From positions 27,688,125 to 27,752,124 of the forward strand of contig NC_084599.1 in the NCBI RefSeq assembly GCF_033807715.1: 64,000 nt of DNA, written 5' to 3'. The position numbers and the translations under genes were made by a program. Under the pieces are notes generated by a model. It was given only the letters and a program-made list of their open reading frames with translations, had not been told where the DNA came from and did not search any database. This DNA comes from Cololabis saira (Eukaryota; Chordata; Actinopteri; Beloniformes; Belonidae). Shown piece after piece: positions 11,466 to 26,362 of this stretch (positions within the stretch are counted from its first letter, which is position 1; the number at the start of each line of letters is the position of its first letter).

Positions 11466-14400
11466 TAGCTGCCAGTATCGGATGCTGAATGCTCAAAACA
11501 CTTATCCCGGATGCTGACAAACATTTCCCCCATGACTGTAATCTTGCAAATCTTGCAATACCCAGTAAGTAAAAAACCCAGTAAGTCCTGTAAGGTTAGG
11601 TTATGGCTTAATTGGAGTCTTGGATCATTTGCACACTGTCTAAATACCAAGTTAATACCATATTTCAGCTGCTTCGGATACAGATTGGCACCTTAGGTCC
11701 ACAGGGAGTTACAGGATGTGAGAGACACAGTCTTCACCGCTCAATCCAGTTTGATACCAGATCAGATAACTCCATAGTTTCATGCAAAATGTAACAATTT
11801 TATAATACATGTTAAAAAAAAAACTGTGTAATGACTTTTCCTTATTTCCCTAGAAAATACACCGTCCTCACTAAGTGTGTTACATGTAGTTCAGTCAGTC
11901 AGCTCTGGCAATGAACACATCAAATAGATTCTTAATGATAAAACACTTTGTCACCTCGGCTATGATCTAATCGACTCCTATTCATCAAGTGTATATAGAG
12001 ATATTGGATGGATGAACATATCAGCTTAACCAAACCCCGATCGGAGCAAACAGGTGGGAAGGAGGTGGGATTCTATGATTGTCAGCAAGCTTGGCAGGTG
12101 GAAGAGATCAGAAGGTATGTGGGAGACAAATACAGCTTGCTCCTTTAATAGACTTATGAATAAGATGGAATAATTTTAATAAGCCATGCAGAGGGGTGAA
12201 AGAGTGTAAAACTCTTATGATAATCACGTGTTAAACTTCACCATGTACATGACTACACACTCACAACAAAGTGCAAACTTAAAAGAGGAGCAATTATCTA
12301 TTAGACTGACACCCATCTGGCACAATGTTGTCTATAATCATCTCACTTTTACTTTGTTTCTATTAATGAGGATGGCCAAGAATCAAAAACCCATTCACTG
12401 AAGTTTGACTCAATAATAATAGTTAGATTATATCTCAAAATAAATGGTTAGAGTTAGAAAAACAAAAATATTCACATGTGCTAAACAGTTTTTTTAATAT
12501 TCATGGATCCTGGTGGAGTGTGGGCTATTAGCAAATCTAAGCTATTTCTGTTCACGTAATCTTTATTCAGAAGATATCCATCGGAGGCCAGGTAAAACAT
12601 GGGAGATCATCTAAACAGATCCATACTTAAAAGAGTGTTTCCTATTTATCTTGCAGCTCCAATGCAAACAGATAAATCTATAAAGTCAGACACAGCGCTT
12701 GCTTAGCATTTCTCACATCTCCCATCTCCAGCAGTTAAAGAAGCATTAAAAACTGGCAGGGGCAGATGAGCAGCTGGAAGTCTCATAAGCTGGCAAATCA
12801 CATTTCATTTTCAGAACAGTCAAAACATCCTTGAGCAAGAAACTGAACCCCCGACTGCCCACTCAGTTCAAGACCTTTTGAATAATAATGGGTGGGACAA
12901 CAAAGAGCTGTTGTGCTGAAAGGGCATCAAGGCCTTATCGATGAATGTTTCACTCTCAGCCTCTAAACTTTCTTCAATTAAATACTTCAGCTTAATATTT
13001 CATGTTAAGATACAACAGTCGACATGACTTCAAAATCCCAAATCCATCAGAAGAAGGCTAACTAGAGAAACTTGAATAATACCAGACACACAGAGGATGG
13101 TGGGTGGAAAAAGAACAGTAAAACAGTGCAGCTTCTGTCTCGTCTCCCTTCTTATATACTGTACTTATACATACATATACTCTCATATCCGTATAGCATT
13201 GGGGTGCTGTCGCTTAGCTTTGAGATTCCTAAATGCAATCATCAAATCAGAGATAATTTGTGAAGCTAATGCCCCTCGGGGTTTTGGGATAAATCAATGA
13301 CAGAGAAGCTTATTTATTGTCCTCTCGAGCAACTGATCACTCCAATTCTTTCTGCAGTGGAAATAGAGGCTAGACTTGCATATAAATTTTCTAATATTGA
13401 ACAGCAAAGTAATCTGAGGGGCAGCCACTGGAAAAAACACACACACAGCAGGCAAAGAAATGATTATAGCAGTAAATACAGCACAGGAACCACACCAGCA
13501 GAAATGCACAACAGGCACTCCCAAGCACACTAAAAAACGTTACGAATATTTAAAGACCAGAGAAGACATAATGCCTGACGCAACATCGCTCAAACACATG
13601 TGCTGTGTAGGTACACCTCACCTTGTGTCAAATAACGGCCTTTATTTACCTGCTCTTCAAAATATCTGCACGCAGCCCCGAAGCAGAGCGGCAGCCGCTT
13701 TGAATGTCTGCGGTGTGTGCCCCTGAGAAAACCAGGGAGAGCGGCAGCCCGAGCTCTCCTAAATATTTAATGTGCCTGTCTGATGGTCATAATCGGTTTA
13801 AGAACAATAGATGAAAACAAAGGGCGCCAGTGAAAAGCTGCACCAGAGGTTAAAGCCACATCTCAGACTGACAGGACAGGTTGGTTGGCGTAAGGGGAGG
13901 GAGGGAAAAGGGAACACAGACAGAAAACAAAGAGCCATGAAAAATACATGACAAGTGACTATCAATGTTAAGCAGGATTGGTGTTTTGACCCGAGAGCAG
14001 CACACAGTGTCCCATAATAGTATGAACACCGAGGGGCTATTTCTGAAGGTGACGCAGAAAAAAAAGTGTACCAGGTGTCATTATGTGCAATTCAGTTTCT
14101 AATAATGCCCATGTAATTTCAAACTGTAAATGCCTTGCCTTTTGAGCATTCTGACAATTATTTAGCTGTTTAACATTTTGAAAGCTCAAAATAATGTTTT
14201 AAAGGTTATTGAATCAAGGCAGCCATTGAGAATTTTTTACATTTGATTATTCATCAAAGTTATAACACTTCCAGTTCCAAAGTAATCTAGATATGAACTT
14301 TGAATGACAACTATTTTTGCCTGAAAGTGAATTTTTCATCTATTTTCTGCTTCCTATAACAGGAGGCAAGGATGGGGTTCACCTTCTTATGATCACACTG

Positions 14401-17400
14401 GAATGGATGAAATCACACAGTATTGAGGTGCGCTGGGGGCGAGTCTCAGGTGGCTATCTTAACAGATCTGTGAGGAAATGTATTACTTTCATTTTCAGGA
14501 CTCAAGTTTCTGAGCAGAGGAAGGACATATAGAAGTGTCAGTCAACCAAAACCATTCATGCAGGACTGAAGGATGGGAGGAGGACGCTCTCCAGTAGTTT
14601 ATCTCTGTGCTGTCAGAGGTCTAGCACTCCTGAGGCGTGATAATGTGGAAGTAATTCTTTCACTATGTTATTATCAATTATTAACAATTCTGTAGATAGA
14701 GCTGTAAATAATTGACTGTGTTTTGAACAATTGGTAATGTATTGCAAATCTTGTCAGAACCAATACATGTCCCTTTTTTTAATATTAGTTCCACAAAACA
14801 CAGAATCCAAATTAACATCATCATTTGTGACTTACATTTTCAGCAGTAAAAGTTAATTTGGTTGAACATGTGTAAATTTGTTCTAAAAATACGTGAACAT
14901 TTTGACATATTTAAAATTCAAATATCAGCACTGACACGGTCACATTCAGAGTAAAATTGATTTTTCACAATAAAAGCAAGCAAGCAGGTAAATAATCAAA
15001 ATGAATACACTTGTTGTGTTACACTTTAGATTTTAAAACTGTAGCATGCAAACCTTTTGCATTAAATATGTTGTTGCAGGGCAGGCATAAAAACACCAAG
15101 TAGGAGGTGACTGCGTGGAAAGTCGCCTTAACTCTGCAAACTGCAAGGTCACAAAACTGAATTTGAGCCTCATCTGACCCAATATCAGGACTTTTCAGGT
15201 CCATCTCAGTCACAGTTGGCCTGGTTTAAATTAATAAATTATGCCTTATTAAAGTTTGGGATAAGACGAATATTCATGTGAAAAAAAAACACATCTCAAA
15301 CAGTGCTATTAATGACTTAATGATTACAGGTTAAGATTATGATGTGTGAATGCTCTTGTACACAAAACTAGTAAACTCATCACAAGAATAAGTTTTGCAC
15401 AAAATATACATTTTTGTATTTTGTTGTATTTTGATCTTCCGTCGTTACGTTTTGCAGGTTGACTCAACAATGGTTTAGATTTTTATTTCAAAATTCATAA
15501 AAATTCAAATTCAGAAGAAGACAAGAACAACACGAAAATCACCAGATGAGGAGGAAAGAGGAAGGGAGACAAACCACAGGCTGTCAAGAAGGAAGGAGAT
15601 GACACCGAAGGAGACGGGTAGAAAGAAGAGAAACAAAGAAAATTAAAAAGAGAAAAAGACTCAGAGGAAAGGGACTGATGGACATGGAGCAGGAGAGAAA
15701 AAAATTATCTCATGACATGAAACAGGAGCAGGCAGCTGGATAACGTTTTTTTTTTTTCCCGACTTCCATGTCAATTAAAACAGCACCTTACAACAGTGTA
15801 CAAGGAGAAGTGAAGAAAACACAGGATGTAGTTGAGCTGAGGTGACAAAGAGGTCAACATTTCAGCTCACCCTGTCATTCTCCTGTCTTTCTAATGCTTT
15901 ACAGCCCAAAGCCGCTTGCGCTCCACTCAGCTGCTCGCTTTTCCTCAAGACTGAATGCAGTGACCCAGCCGCTCCCTGACTGAGCGTAAATGGGTGTTTG
16001 ATTTGGGGTGGGGGGGTTGGGGTGGGGGGCAGAAAGGAAACATACCTTCCATCTCCGGGGAGATGAATCAATGTGATGAACGGGGCAGCTTTATAAAATC
16101 GGCAGTCCTATTTGGGGTTTGTCAAAGGTCTGACTGATTCATTTGGCAGGAAGTGATAGGTCAGAGGGTTCTTCATTTCCACATTTCACCTCCAGAAAAA
16201 CAGGGCATGATAAGGGCACTTTCAATGAGATATTGTGTAAATTTCTTGCGTTTCTTATACTATGTCTCAGAGCAGCAAAAAAGAAAAAAAACAGAACAGG
16301 GTGTAGTGAAGACAGAAAAATAATGTTTAGGGAGCAGAAGAGGTCAAATGAGAATTTGAGGGCAGCAAAGTGATGGGATAGGGAAAAGAAGTGGAAGGAA
16401 GCAGGGAGAAAGTGTGTGGGAGGCAGATGGAGAATATGAAGCAGATTGGTTCACCTCTTATTAGCTCCCCTGCCACACACTACGCCACAAAGCAATGCGC
16501 CTCCCAAGGACATGAATTAAACAGAGAGCCAACTACCTCAGAGAAAAGCAGCCCTGCCAGCACTTAACCAGGCCTCATAAACAACCAGCTCACATTTGTC
16601 ACTTCCTCTTCACCCAACTAAATGACAGCAGAAATAAATTACCCTTAAGTAGACCCTGTTTCTCCTCTATCTCAGCATCCTGGTCTTTCCTCAGCAGCAA
16701 GCAAGATGTTGGACAATGAAAAAAAAAATAAACGACACACCTCAACAGCAGATTGAGACAAACAAAAACAAATCAAACATATCCATCATGTATCATTGAT
16801 CAATTCCTGACTAATTAGGAAAATGTCCCACATCTGCTGAAGCCACGAAGTATAGGATTTTGAATTCCTACCTTAATAAACAATCCTGCAGTGCCCCAGC
16901 AAATGGCATACCAAGAAGTATATTGTTTTGTAAATGCAAAGAAGAGGCAAACGAAGGAATACAAATGGATCAAAACATTTTCAATTGGTTAGGATGTTGC
17001 ACTTCCTGAAAATGTTTCTTTAACCTCCCAGTCAAAGTCTAAAATCAAATGCTGAGAAACTGTACAGCAGAGGAAAAGCATAGGCAGGAGATGTAAATAA
17101 GTATTCTGCATTACCATAAAGTTAACAGTACAATGAAAATGCAAAAGACTTCAAGGTGGTGAAGTTTTGCTACAGGTATCAGGGTAAACCAGTAGCTCGC
17201 ACTGCCGGAAATGTCTACAAGCCACACTGTGCAGCAGCCTCATATTGACCTAATCAGTTTTAGATTAATCTTAAAGACTTAAACTGATTCAAACTCTTCC
17301 AGGATGCTGTGCTACACTCCTGAACTGTGACAGCAAAGTCTCTGCTCCCTACCAAGAACATGAGCGTGCCCTGGCAGCAACAGTTTAATTTGGATTTTAC

Positions 17401-18334
17401 AAGCACTTTCTCTTGGGATGAGGGTCAGACATAAGAATGGCGTTATGAGATATGGGGTAGAAGGCAGGTTCCCTGTTCTATATCAGTGAAAGACAATAAA
17501 TAAAAGATAAAAGGTCAAACTTTTATCAAGAACTATAGCATGAAGGGAAATTCTATGGTATCTGAGTAATGCACAAGTATGCTTCACCTATCTCCTCAAA
17601 TCCCTCATACGTCTTAAGTGTAAATCATGACTCATCAGCCTCATCCTCTTTCTCATTTTGTGTCTCTACTTCAACAGCTGCAGGGCAGTCTTTCCCTCTT
17701 TTAAACTCATATCTGTGGTACCTCCCTTGAAAAGGAGTGGAAAAAAGATTAAGAGAAGAAAGAGACTATCCAAATTCCTGACGTGCCAGTGATACTGAGG
17801 TTTGGACAGCCATCCATGCGTCTGTCATCAATCATCTTTCACGATACTGGAGAAGAATCACAAAACACAAAGCACCTGGATGCACACACCAGAGGGACCA
17901 TCAGCACCTACACACAATGCTAGTTGGAAAGTTTGGTTGTGCTCCTACCAATAATGATTGTTGTTGAGCCACCCCCTGGAGAAGTATAGGTTTGTTCATC
18001 AAGCGAATGCACAATTACTAGAATCCTATAATCAATGTCTGTTGGCAAACAATATATCCTTGGTGGGAGCTTGGGAGGGTGAAACGTGGTGGAGAATGGG
18101 ATCCCACTAATGGAGGAGAAATCTGCCGGTGTGCCATTGTTGGTTAATAGCTTTGCTGTTACACCATTTAGCCCATCTGATTAGGCTGTTTGACATAGCT
18201 TGTGTAATCACTGCTACAAAGCCCTTTTTTTCCTTTCTTTTCTCGCTGCATGCTGTCCCAATTACAACTTGAGTAATAGTTCAAATCCTTTAAGAACTTT
18301 GAAGTTGCTTCTCATTTTGTTGGATAAGAGAGTT
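11466..18334. other. long non-coding stretch with purine-rich tracts
   Basis: No exon or transposon could be supported. Purine-rich (A/G) tracts lie at about 15,530-15,740 and 16,265-16,440. A short G-rich run occurs near 16,000-16,030. Confidence 0.45.
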
Positions 18335-18640
18335 TGTATCGTAATATAAATTAATCGGGAGCAACATTAAAACCACTGACAGGTGTAGTGAAGCTTTTCT
18401 GCCTGAAGCCCTGGGTGCTTGCCCTCTAAATACCAATCGGCCTGGTGGATGTCCCCCCCACCACCCTGCAAATGCCCTCCAAACACCCAAGATCCCAATC
18501 TGACTTGTCATGCTCTGGATGTGACAGCATGGTCCAATCCATAGGGGCCGCAAGATTGAAAGGAATGACTGCTGACATCCTGATGTCAAACACCCCGAGA
18601 GGTTCCATGTTCATGCCAAAACAGCTGTTTTAAAGGCATT
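18335..18640 (-). repeat. old dispersed element fragment (possible DNA element end)
   Basis: On the minus strand the left edge reads CTGTCAGTGGTTTTAATGTT, a phrase I associate with the ends of a common fish dispersed element. It is followed by about 270 bp of GC-richer sequence distinct from its flanks. No TSD or opposite terminus was found, so the classification is weak. Confidence 0.4.
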
Positions 18641-19264
18641 GAGGGGAATATAAATACTCCCTGTGCCTGCTTTTTTCTGGCTTCCTCCATCCCTCCCTCA
18701 CAAAGTTCCCCAAAGTACCATTATGACTCAGGATGAACAGACCTCGTTGCCAGAAGAACATGTTGCCTGTTAAAAAAAAAAGAAGTTACACCTCTGGAAA
18801 CAGTCAGTAATACACGTGTCCAGCAAGGAAAAAAAATATCAAATTGATTTCTAAGACAGACATTTGTGTTTTTTTGTGTGCTTGTGACCTGAAAATGAAA
18901 AGCTGTAGCAACAGCTTTTTGTTAGCAACAGAAGTAAATGTACCAACATAAGAAATGCATGCAGAATTGTTCTGTTTCTGCAAAATATAGGCAGGAAGGG
19001 GTTTATAGGTGTGCGTTTTGCACTTCCTGCAGAGGAAAAGAATGCTTATACATACAACCCATCATTCTTTGACTACTGTGCAAAACATAAGGCAGACTGT
19101 AAGACCGCTGTAGATTTTTGTTCTAGGACACCACAAAATGCGTGTGTGGCAGAAATAATGATCGACTTGCTGTAGGGCTAGAGGCAGACATGCTGGCATG
19201 TCTCCACTTAGCACAATGGCAACCATAACTCTGCCATGATCAATAGGTGTTCATGACTTGCTTT
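18641..19264. other. non-coding DNA, nothing recognised
   Basis: No gene or repeat identified. Confidence 0.4.
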
Positions 19265-19900
19265 AAAAAGGTCCCATCTGCCACCTCCTTCCTATCTATC
19301 TCTTCTTGCATCAGTTTTAGTCGTCTCTTCTCCCAGTATTTTACTTTTCTCTGATGCTTCCTTACCTCATGTAAGTAATTGCACCTTTTCTTTTACTCCT
19401 CGTGTTTTCCATTTTTAATGCTTGTATCTCTCTTTTGTCCATCTGTTCTACTAATTTCTCCCAGTTCTCTTTCATCAGCTCCTTCACCCACATCCCTCTT
19501 TCATCTCCTCCCATTTGTTCCTTTACCTCTGCAGTGTCCTTCAGATCTGTTTTCCCTTTCCCCTTTCCATGCCTCCCCTCTCCCTAGCCCCTATTACATC
19601 TTTCACCTGTTCTTCACTCAGTATACTGCCTCCTTCTGTTTAAGTGCTCTCCTTATAAACTTTGCTTTGTATATCCATGTTTCTTTCTTCTCCCTCTTTC
19701 TTCTGGTCTTGGCACCTCATCATTGCGCCATCCCTGCTGTTTACCCTACCACCCATTTCAGCTTTCCTCTCAGGTCTTTGCATTCCTTTTAACCCAACAT
19801 ATTTGTCCTAGCCTCCTTCGATACAACCAGTCCTCTCCTTCAATCTGCCCTTCCTCATTCTCGAATGCAGTGTCTCCCCTGCTCTCGTGCAATCTGCAGT
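19265..19900. repeat. pyrimidine-rich low-complexity tract
   Basis: The + strand is dominated by C and T for over 600 bp. The long + frame at 19,379-19,792 reads almost only Ser, Pro, Leu and Phe and is a composition artefact. Confidence 0.7.
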
Positions 19901-22900
19901 TCACAGGTTTCACAGTTCACGCTGTTGCATCCCAACGGAAGCTCGAGCAGCATTCTTCCATAAATAATTGAAGAGGCCCCACATGGCCAGGCACGCTCAG
20001 TCTAAATGGATTATTCTCTGAGATCAATGCAAGCCTGTGAGGGTTTTATTAGGGCCCACAGATGAAATGTACGAGGCCACCACCAATCCACTCTTCTCTC
20101 TGTCTTAATTCTGCACAGCTATCATATGACATTTTCTTACCATCCGTCTTATTTTCACCTGCCCACTTCTGGTGAAGACCTCAATGTACCTCATGAAAAC
20201 CAGCGCTGGCAAATTGCACTTTTGCTCTGAATCAAACTTACGACGACCCAAGACAATATGAATCATTCATTCTTTATTAGCCCTCTGTCTTTGATGTACG
20301 CTGCAGGTGGGATAGTGTTTTGTAAATCTTGCTCCTGTCACAACTCATCAACCTCGCTGATCCCTACCATTGTCAGCCACCACTCACCAGCTGGGCAGAA
20401 AACATCCGATGCTATCCACTGGAGCTGTCATGGGCAAGGCAGGGGGAGGGGGTGAAATGCCACAGTGACCTTCAGGAGTTACAACTCTTGGGTGCAGATG
20501 GCAGCAACGGCAAATAACACTGCAAAGTTTTCTCCCCAAGGAAATTTACATCTGTCTCAACCAATCAGAGGGTTCCTAATTTCTATGCCCGAGTTTTATT
20601 GACTTCTAATGTTGAGCACAAGGTGGAATATGACTTAGTTATACTATGTTAATACTGAAGACTTTTGTTTCATGGGAAATCTCTGTGCACCACTTTCGAC
20701 ATCATTATTTTTACCTGATGCAAACCCCATATATTTTGTAATAAAAGAGTAAACACTATAAACACATTTAATTAAACAAACCAGAAGAAAATAAACAGAA
20801 GCAAAGAAGAAAGTCATTGTCCTCTGACATCCTTCCGTCAGTAATGGGCTAATTCAAAACCTCAAGGTTTGCACCAAAAATATTGGAAGTCACTTGACCT
20901 TTTTAAGTGTCATAAACTAAAAAATGCTCACATAAAATGAATGCTTGGTAACCTTAACAGAGGAGCTGGCGTAAGAAGAAGTAAATGTTGTGGCTTTTAA
21001 TCAATGCCTAAGTGATGACATCACAAGGCATCCATGACTGCAAACTGAATTGGCGATGGAAAATTTAATTTTCTAATTAAAATAGTGCTGATATGCAGAT
21101 TTGATCAAAAACCAAGCACACTTTAGGAGGTTTAAACACCCCAAACTGCTTGTGACATAATTTAGTCATCATTAAGTTACCTGATATTATTAGGCTAAAT
21201 ATATAACATTATTATTCAAGTTTATCATTAAAGCAAAACAATACTATAACTGATTGAAAAATCATTTTCTGTGTTAATGAGCCTGTTATGATCAGAATAA
21301 TAACATGTCTTTTACATGGATCATTATTTTGAAAAAGTTAGTTTAACTGAATGGGAACACAGCAAGCAGCTGCCTGGAAAAGTCATTAAGATAACTGAGG
21401 GACCTGCAGCTGGGTCAGACACGCAGGACTCAAAAATACAGTTTTTATCATTTACAGTGTATAAAGAAATGTTTTTGTGCTTTAACATGCAAACGTGCCA
21501 TTTCCATTTGAAAAATGCATCACTTTGAATGCAGTTTGAAAAGGGAAACGTATGCAGTAAATGAATGTTTTCCCATGCACTGCAGTCATATTTACTTCAC
21601 ACTTCACCTAAATATAATATTTATTGGCGTAATCTCATGCTGTCTAGATATGCACATTACCGCTGCAATTATCCTTGAGTAAAAAGCCTTTGAATGTTTA
21701 TCATGCTGCTTTAACCTGAACTATGACTCCTAGTAAATATGATGTTCTTTTCACCAGTTAAATTGAGCCGTGACAAGGTTACATTTTTCTCTTGACTGTA
21801 TGAGCTTTTGTGATTATTGTGAAAGCAATGTAATCACATCTCCCTGAAAGAATATACAAGGGATACCAAAATACTTCCCACTTACACCCTCACATGTTAT
21901 TTTCTATTGAGACTATGGTTGTTTGAGATGGAAAGATTGTTTTACAGAATAGTATTTCTAAATGAATCTGAAAACATTAGAGAAAGAAGGGGAGATCTCA
22001 AGAGCTAACCCCACATCTCACGAATAATTCAATTTTTTTTATTTTATTCTTGGAATGAAGAAGAAATATAGCATCAATCAAAGACAGTACAGCTTCCCCC
22101 TTCCTGTCATCTTGGTACATACCAAAAATGTCTACATATCAAAGCCATTAAAGTGTCAGGCTTCAGGGTGGGCTAAAACCAGGTCAGAATCCTACTGGAA
22201 AACTTGTGAATAGTGCATTTTGCCCTCATTCTGACAGTCAGGGCTTCCTCTAAAGAACTTATATTTAAACCACTTGAAATGACAAAGCATTCCTTAAAAG
22301 ATGAAAGAACAATTTCTTTCCTCGCTCTTTAAATATTCCAGAAGTCATTTGCATAAGGATTTGAGGACCATATGTTTCCTGACAAGATTTACTGTGCAAT
22401 ATGTCACACGTGGACATGGGGCCCAGTTGGGAAAAAAAAGAAGATGACAATGAAGAAGAAAAAAGGCTCTCTCTCATCATACAATCCATCCTCAGCGTTC
22501 CCTCAATGAATAACTCAATATACATTTCAGACAGATGACATGTTTATAGGTGACGGCTTTTACTGCTTTTATTGTATCTACCCTGACCATTGAACATACA
22601 GTCCTGTAGGTTACTCTGCTGTACTATCATATGGCTGAAAGAGAGAATGGTGTGAGGGAAACTCTGAAATCGACATTTTGCTGCTTAGAATTTCTAATTC
22701 TGCCACAGGCAACGGGAAAAGATGAGAGGGTGAGAGAGAGAGAGAAATCAGCCTACTGTTTATCTGGAGGTGACAACTAACAAGCACTCTCCTGGTAATT
22801 AGACTGCTGCAGTGCACAGGCAAAACTCTCTATAAAGTGTGATTATGATTAAATATCTTCTTATTTCTTGTTTATGTGTCATAGTTCCCTTTAACAGATC

Positions 22901-23028
22901 CGCAAGCCATCCGCATCATTTCCATTTTGATTGAATTAATGACATGGCTAAAATGCTTAAGCTTGGTGGTCTGTAATGAGACAGAAGAATGTGACTTAGA
23001 GCCATATACATATATATAGCCGTGTGAC
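19901..23028. other. non-coding DNA, nothing recognised
   Basis: AT-rich unique-looking sequence without a supported exon, RNA gene or transposon end. Confidence 0.45.
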
Positions 23029-23032
23029 TGTG

Positions 23033-23086
<54 letters not shown>
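23029..23086. repeat. (GT)n microsatellite
   Basis: Near-perfect GT dinucleotide repeat, about 29 units with one GC interruption near its start. Confidence 0.97.
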
Positions 23087-23087
<1 letters not shown>

Positions 23088-24869
23088 GCAAGTTTAGATG
23101 GTTCACCTTTTTTTTCACCATCGTCCTGTTCTCTTGTGCATCTGAAACTAGGTATTATGTACTTGTATTTATGCAAGAGCAAGTGAGGGGATGCTTGAAC
23201 ATCCATTCAGAGACCGGCTGATTGATGTTTGCCTATCACATGCAGATGGGGAAACACCAACTTGTATACGTCTCTTCCCAAGATCCATATCACAAATCCA
23301 TATCACTAAAAGTTTATCTGTGATGTGGTGCACCTTAAAAAAGCATAAAAGCTTCATTTATATGTCGTATATTCGAATACTGAGCTGCAACTGTAAGAAA
23401 AACCTTGATATCACCTCACAGCTGAGATCCCAGAGCAACCAAGGTATGTAACACAGTTTCCTAAAAAGAACCATAACTCCTTTGAAGAAATTTAGATTCC
23501 AGGATTATTCTTCCTTACTTTCTTCATGCACACCTGTGTAGAACAACTCTGTCGTAGAGTGTGTGGTCCCTAACGGTATTTAATTGCTCCATGAGCCATC
23601 GCTAGAGATGCAGAGATGCCTCATAAAATGTGCCCAGCCCCTGAGGAATGAAGGACTCCAGTCATGGCTGTCCTTCCACCGGCTGTGACTGATTGTCTCC
23701 AGTCGGCATAGTGGCACCGTGTCTTAATAGAGGCGGACTGAAACACAGGACTGCAGGATCGTAATCATAATTAAAGCTGGATTATTAACGTTGTTCATAT
23801 AGTAGCCCTAAATCCTACAGATGCAAAAAAAAAAAAAAAACACATTAAATTGCAAAGAAAAGAAGGGAATGAATGTAAAGCTCTCTCTTGTCTCTACGTA
23901 AGCTGTAAACGGCAACTCCAGGACTACATCATTTGTTTCATCATTGTGGTTCAGCTCTGCATGTTTTAAAGCCTTACTTGCAAGAGGTCAAACTTTATAC
24001 TGCTATGGAGATAAAAGGAAAAATAAAAGGCGTTGGATGTAGAGAAGGCATAACTCAAGAAGAACATGATCGGTTGCCAAGGTAAGTAAGTCAGGATATC
24101 ATTCAGAAAGGACTGTGGGCTATTTCCAGGGAGGTTTGGTGCAGGCTAGGGGTGTGTTCTTCCCCTCACAGTCGATGTTAAATCTACATTTCTTTGATAT
24201 TCTTGGGAATTCTGTTGTGCAATATTGGCTGTAGGAGGGGGGGGGGGCGTGAGGGTGGAGGGAGTCACTCCAAATTTCTCTTGTGACGGAGCATAACAGG
24301 GAATTGTAATACACAGCAACATCATAAATTTGATTACATTACATAGCATTGCAAGCCTGTAAGCCATTTCCAGGCACCATAAAAAAGCTATAACTAAGTT
24401 ACCAGGGTACAGAGAAAAATGAATAAAGCCATTTTCTTTTAACAACCCGGGCGCAGGCGAGATATCTGTCTCTCCTCTGGCTTTTATAGGCTTTGCGCAC
24501 CCTCGATGCGCTCATTGTGATCGAAGCAGGAGACAGAGAGATGGGGAATGCACAACTTCGACAAATTCATCCACTAATAACCTGTCTTTTTTTAATCAAA
24601 AAATAAACATCTGAAATTAGAACAGGCTGCCTTCCCGTCTCTAATGCCAAAGAGTTCATGAGACAGTTTGCCACTGTATAGAAACGATTAAAGCATATTG
24701 AGTCCAACAAAACAAAACAAAACACAGTTGTCACGTCGTTTTATTTCCAATCCGTCCCGCAAACGCAGGACTGTACGAGATCAAGCGTAAATGAAAGCTC
24801 ATTGTCCCATTGTCATGTGAATGATTTCATATTGTAACGCTCAAATTGTGCGTTTCTGGGTCTGGCATC
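23087..24869. other. non-coding DNA, nothing recognised
   Basis: Contains a poly(A) run near 23,826 and a poly(G) run near 24,237. No gene identified. Confidence 0.45.
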
Positions 24870-25290
24870 TTTGAATGATAGAAACAGTGTTCTTGTGTAT
24901 ACGGATAGACAGGTGGGTATACCTGCAAGGGAGCAAGGGGGGCACTTCGGAGCGTTCAACAAGGGCAACAACACAAACATTTGGAGAGAAAGTGAGTTCC
25001 ACTGCCGTCACGGTCAACTCCACCTCGGCAAGGCGCTCGAGTGGCGCACCGCTCCACGCCGGCGCTCACGCCATGCGCCACAGCAAACGTTACGCATGGG
25101 TGTAGACCGAGAACACGCTCCAAAACTCCCACAATCACAGGCTAAATTCGGGTCCTGCATCACTTCAAACAACCGACCCGAAGTTGCGCACTCAGAGAGC
25201 GGCAAGAATGTCGAAAAACGCCAGTTAGGATCAATAACCTGAGATCAGATTCGAGTGAGAAGCATTTCACGACTCACTTGGTGATTGAGG

Positions 25291-25311
25291 CACACACACA
25301 CACACACACGC

Positions 25312-25362
<51 letters not shown>
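25291..25362. repeat. (CA)n microsatellite
   Basis: About 36 CA units with two CG interruptions in the first third. Confidence 0.97.
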
Positions 25363-25368
<6 letters not shown>

Positions 25369-26233
25369 GAAAAAAAGAAGAAGCTATACGGGAAATCTCC
25401 GTTGCGTCCCCGAGGCGTAACAGGAACGAGGAGTCAAATAAATAACTGAACAGCTTAATTCGTGCGCCCTGTTCTACAGAATCCTTCCCATCCCGGTTTT
25501 TAAATTATTATTATTTTTTTTTAATTTGCTGGATTAAAATTGTAAGTAACTCTGGATAATGAAGGTGAAACTGAAGAGGAACGCGCAGAGTGATGGGGAT
25601 GATCCTCGCTGGAGCAGCATGGATGCTCTGCCAGCAGCAGCAGCACCTTTGCGGCGGAGAGAGGGATCTCCCGCTGACTGCTGTATCTGTATCTGAAACC
25701 ACATTTCTTAACAGTATTCTTAAATGATGATCCTCTGTGGAAACCAGTCTTCGATTTTTTCTGCAGGTGGTAAATGGCACAACCAGCTTCCCACATGTCT
25801 CTTTTTTTAAGCATTCACTCAGTACAAAAATCGTGATCTAAAATAGATTGCATAGGATAAAAAAAAAAAAAGTAGCTATCATGAAATCAAGAAAAAAGAC
25901 AAAGAGAGAGAAGTCATCCTACCTCTTTTTTTTCAACCTCGGAGTTCCAGCGTCTTTCCTTTCGCTTTAAAAGCCCTCACATCTTCATGTTAGAAATAAG
26001 CAATAATCCCAGGTTTTGGTGGTGTACGCGCGTGCGTCCGCGCGGCAGGTCCAGTGAGGAGCGGTGTACGGCTTCCCCTGCATGCGGGGTTAAATGGTGT
26101 TTTTTTTAAATCCACCCCGGGAGCGCAGTTTGGTCAGGACGCGCTCGGGAACGGCAGGAGGAGTCGTTCCCTCAGCGGCAGCCGCCGTGCGCACTTGGAG
26201 AAGCTCGAGCTGTGTCCGCGCAGAGAGGCGTAA

Positions 26234-26362
26234 ACCTGAATTATGGTTCTGCGTTAAATCGACGCAGAACCTACGCCGTAGGGTTACGGCGTAGGGTACG
26301 CGGCGACGCGCACAATACGATGAAGGTCTGCGTTGGTGTAACGCGGAACCATAAATCATCCT
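26234..26362. mobile_element. Harbinger-like palindromic MITE, copy 1
   Basis: Ends CCTGAATTATGGTTCTGCG and its near inverse, with an internal palindrome CTACGCCGTAGGG / TTACGGCGTAGGG. It is the same family as 47,011-47,151, which has intact TTA duplications. Here the left flank is TAA and the right TGA, one mismatch from the 3-bp TWA duplication expected for PIF/Harbinger. It is non-autonomous and non-coding. Confidence 0.75.

Noticed and set aside
19379..19792. 137-codon + strand frame rich in Ser, Pro, Leu and Phe
   Set aside because: Stop codons are rare in pyrimidine-rich DNA; no domain or start context supports a gene.
22916..23221. Frames with Thr-His or Cys-Val repeats
   Set aside because: Translation of the (GT)n microsatellite.
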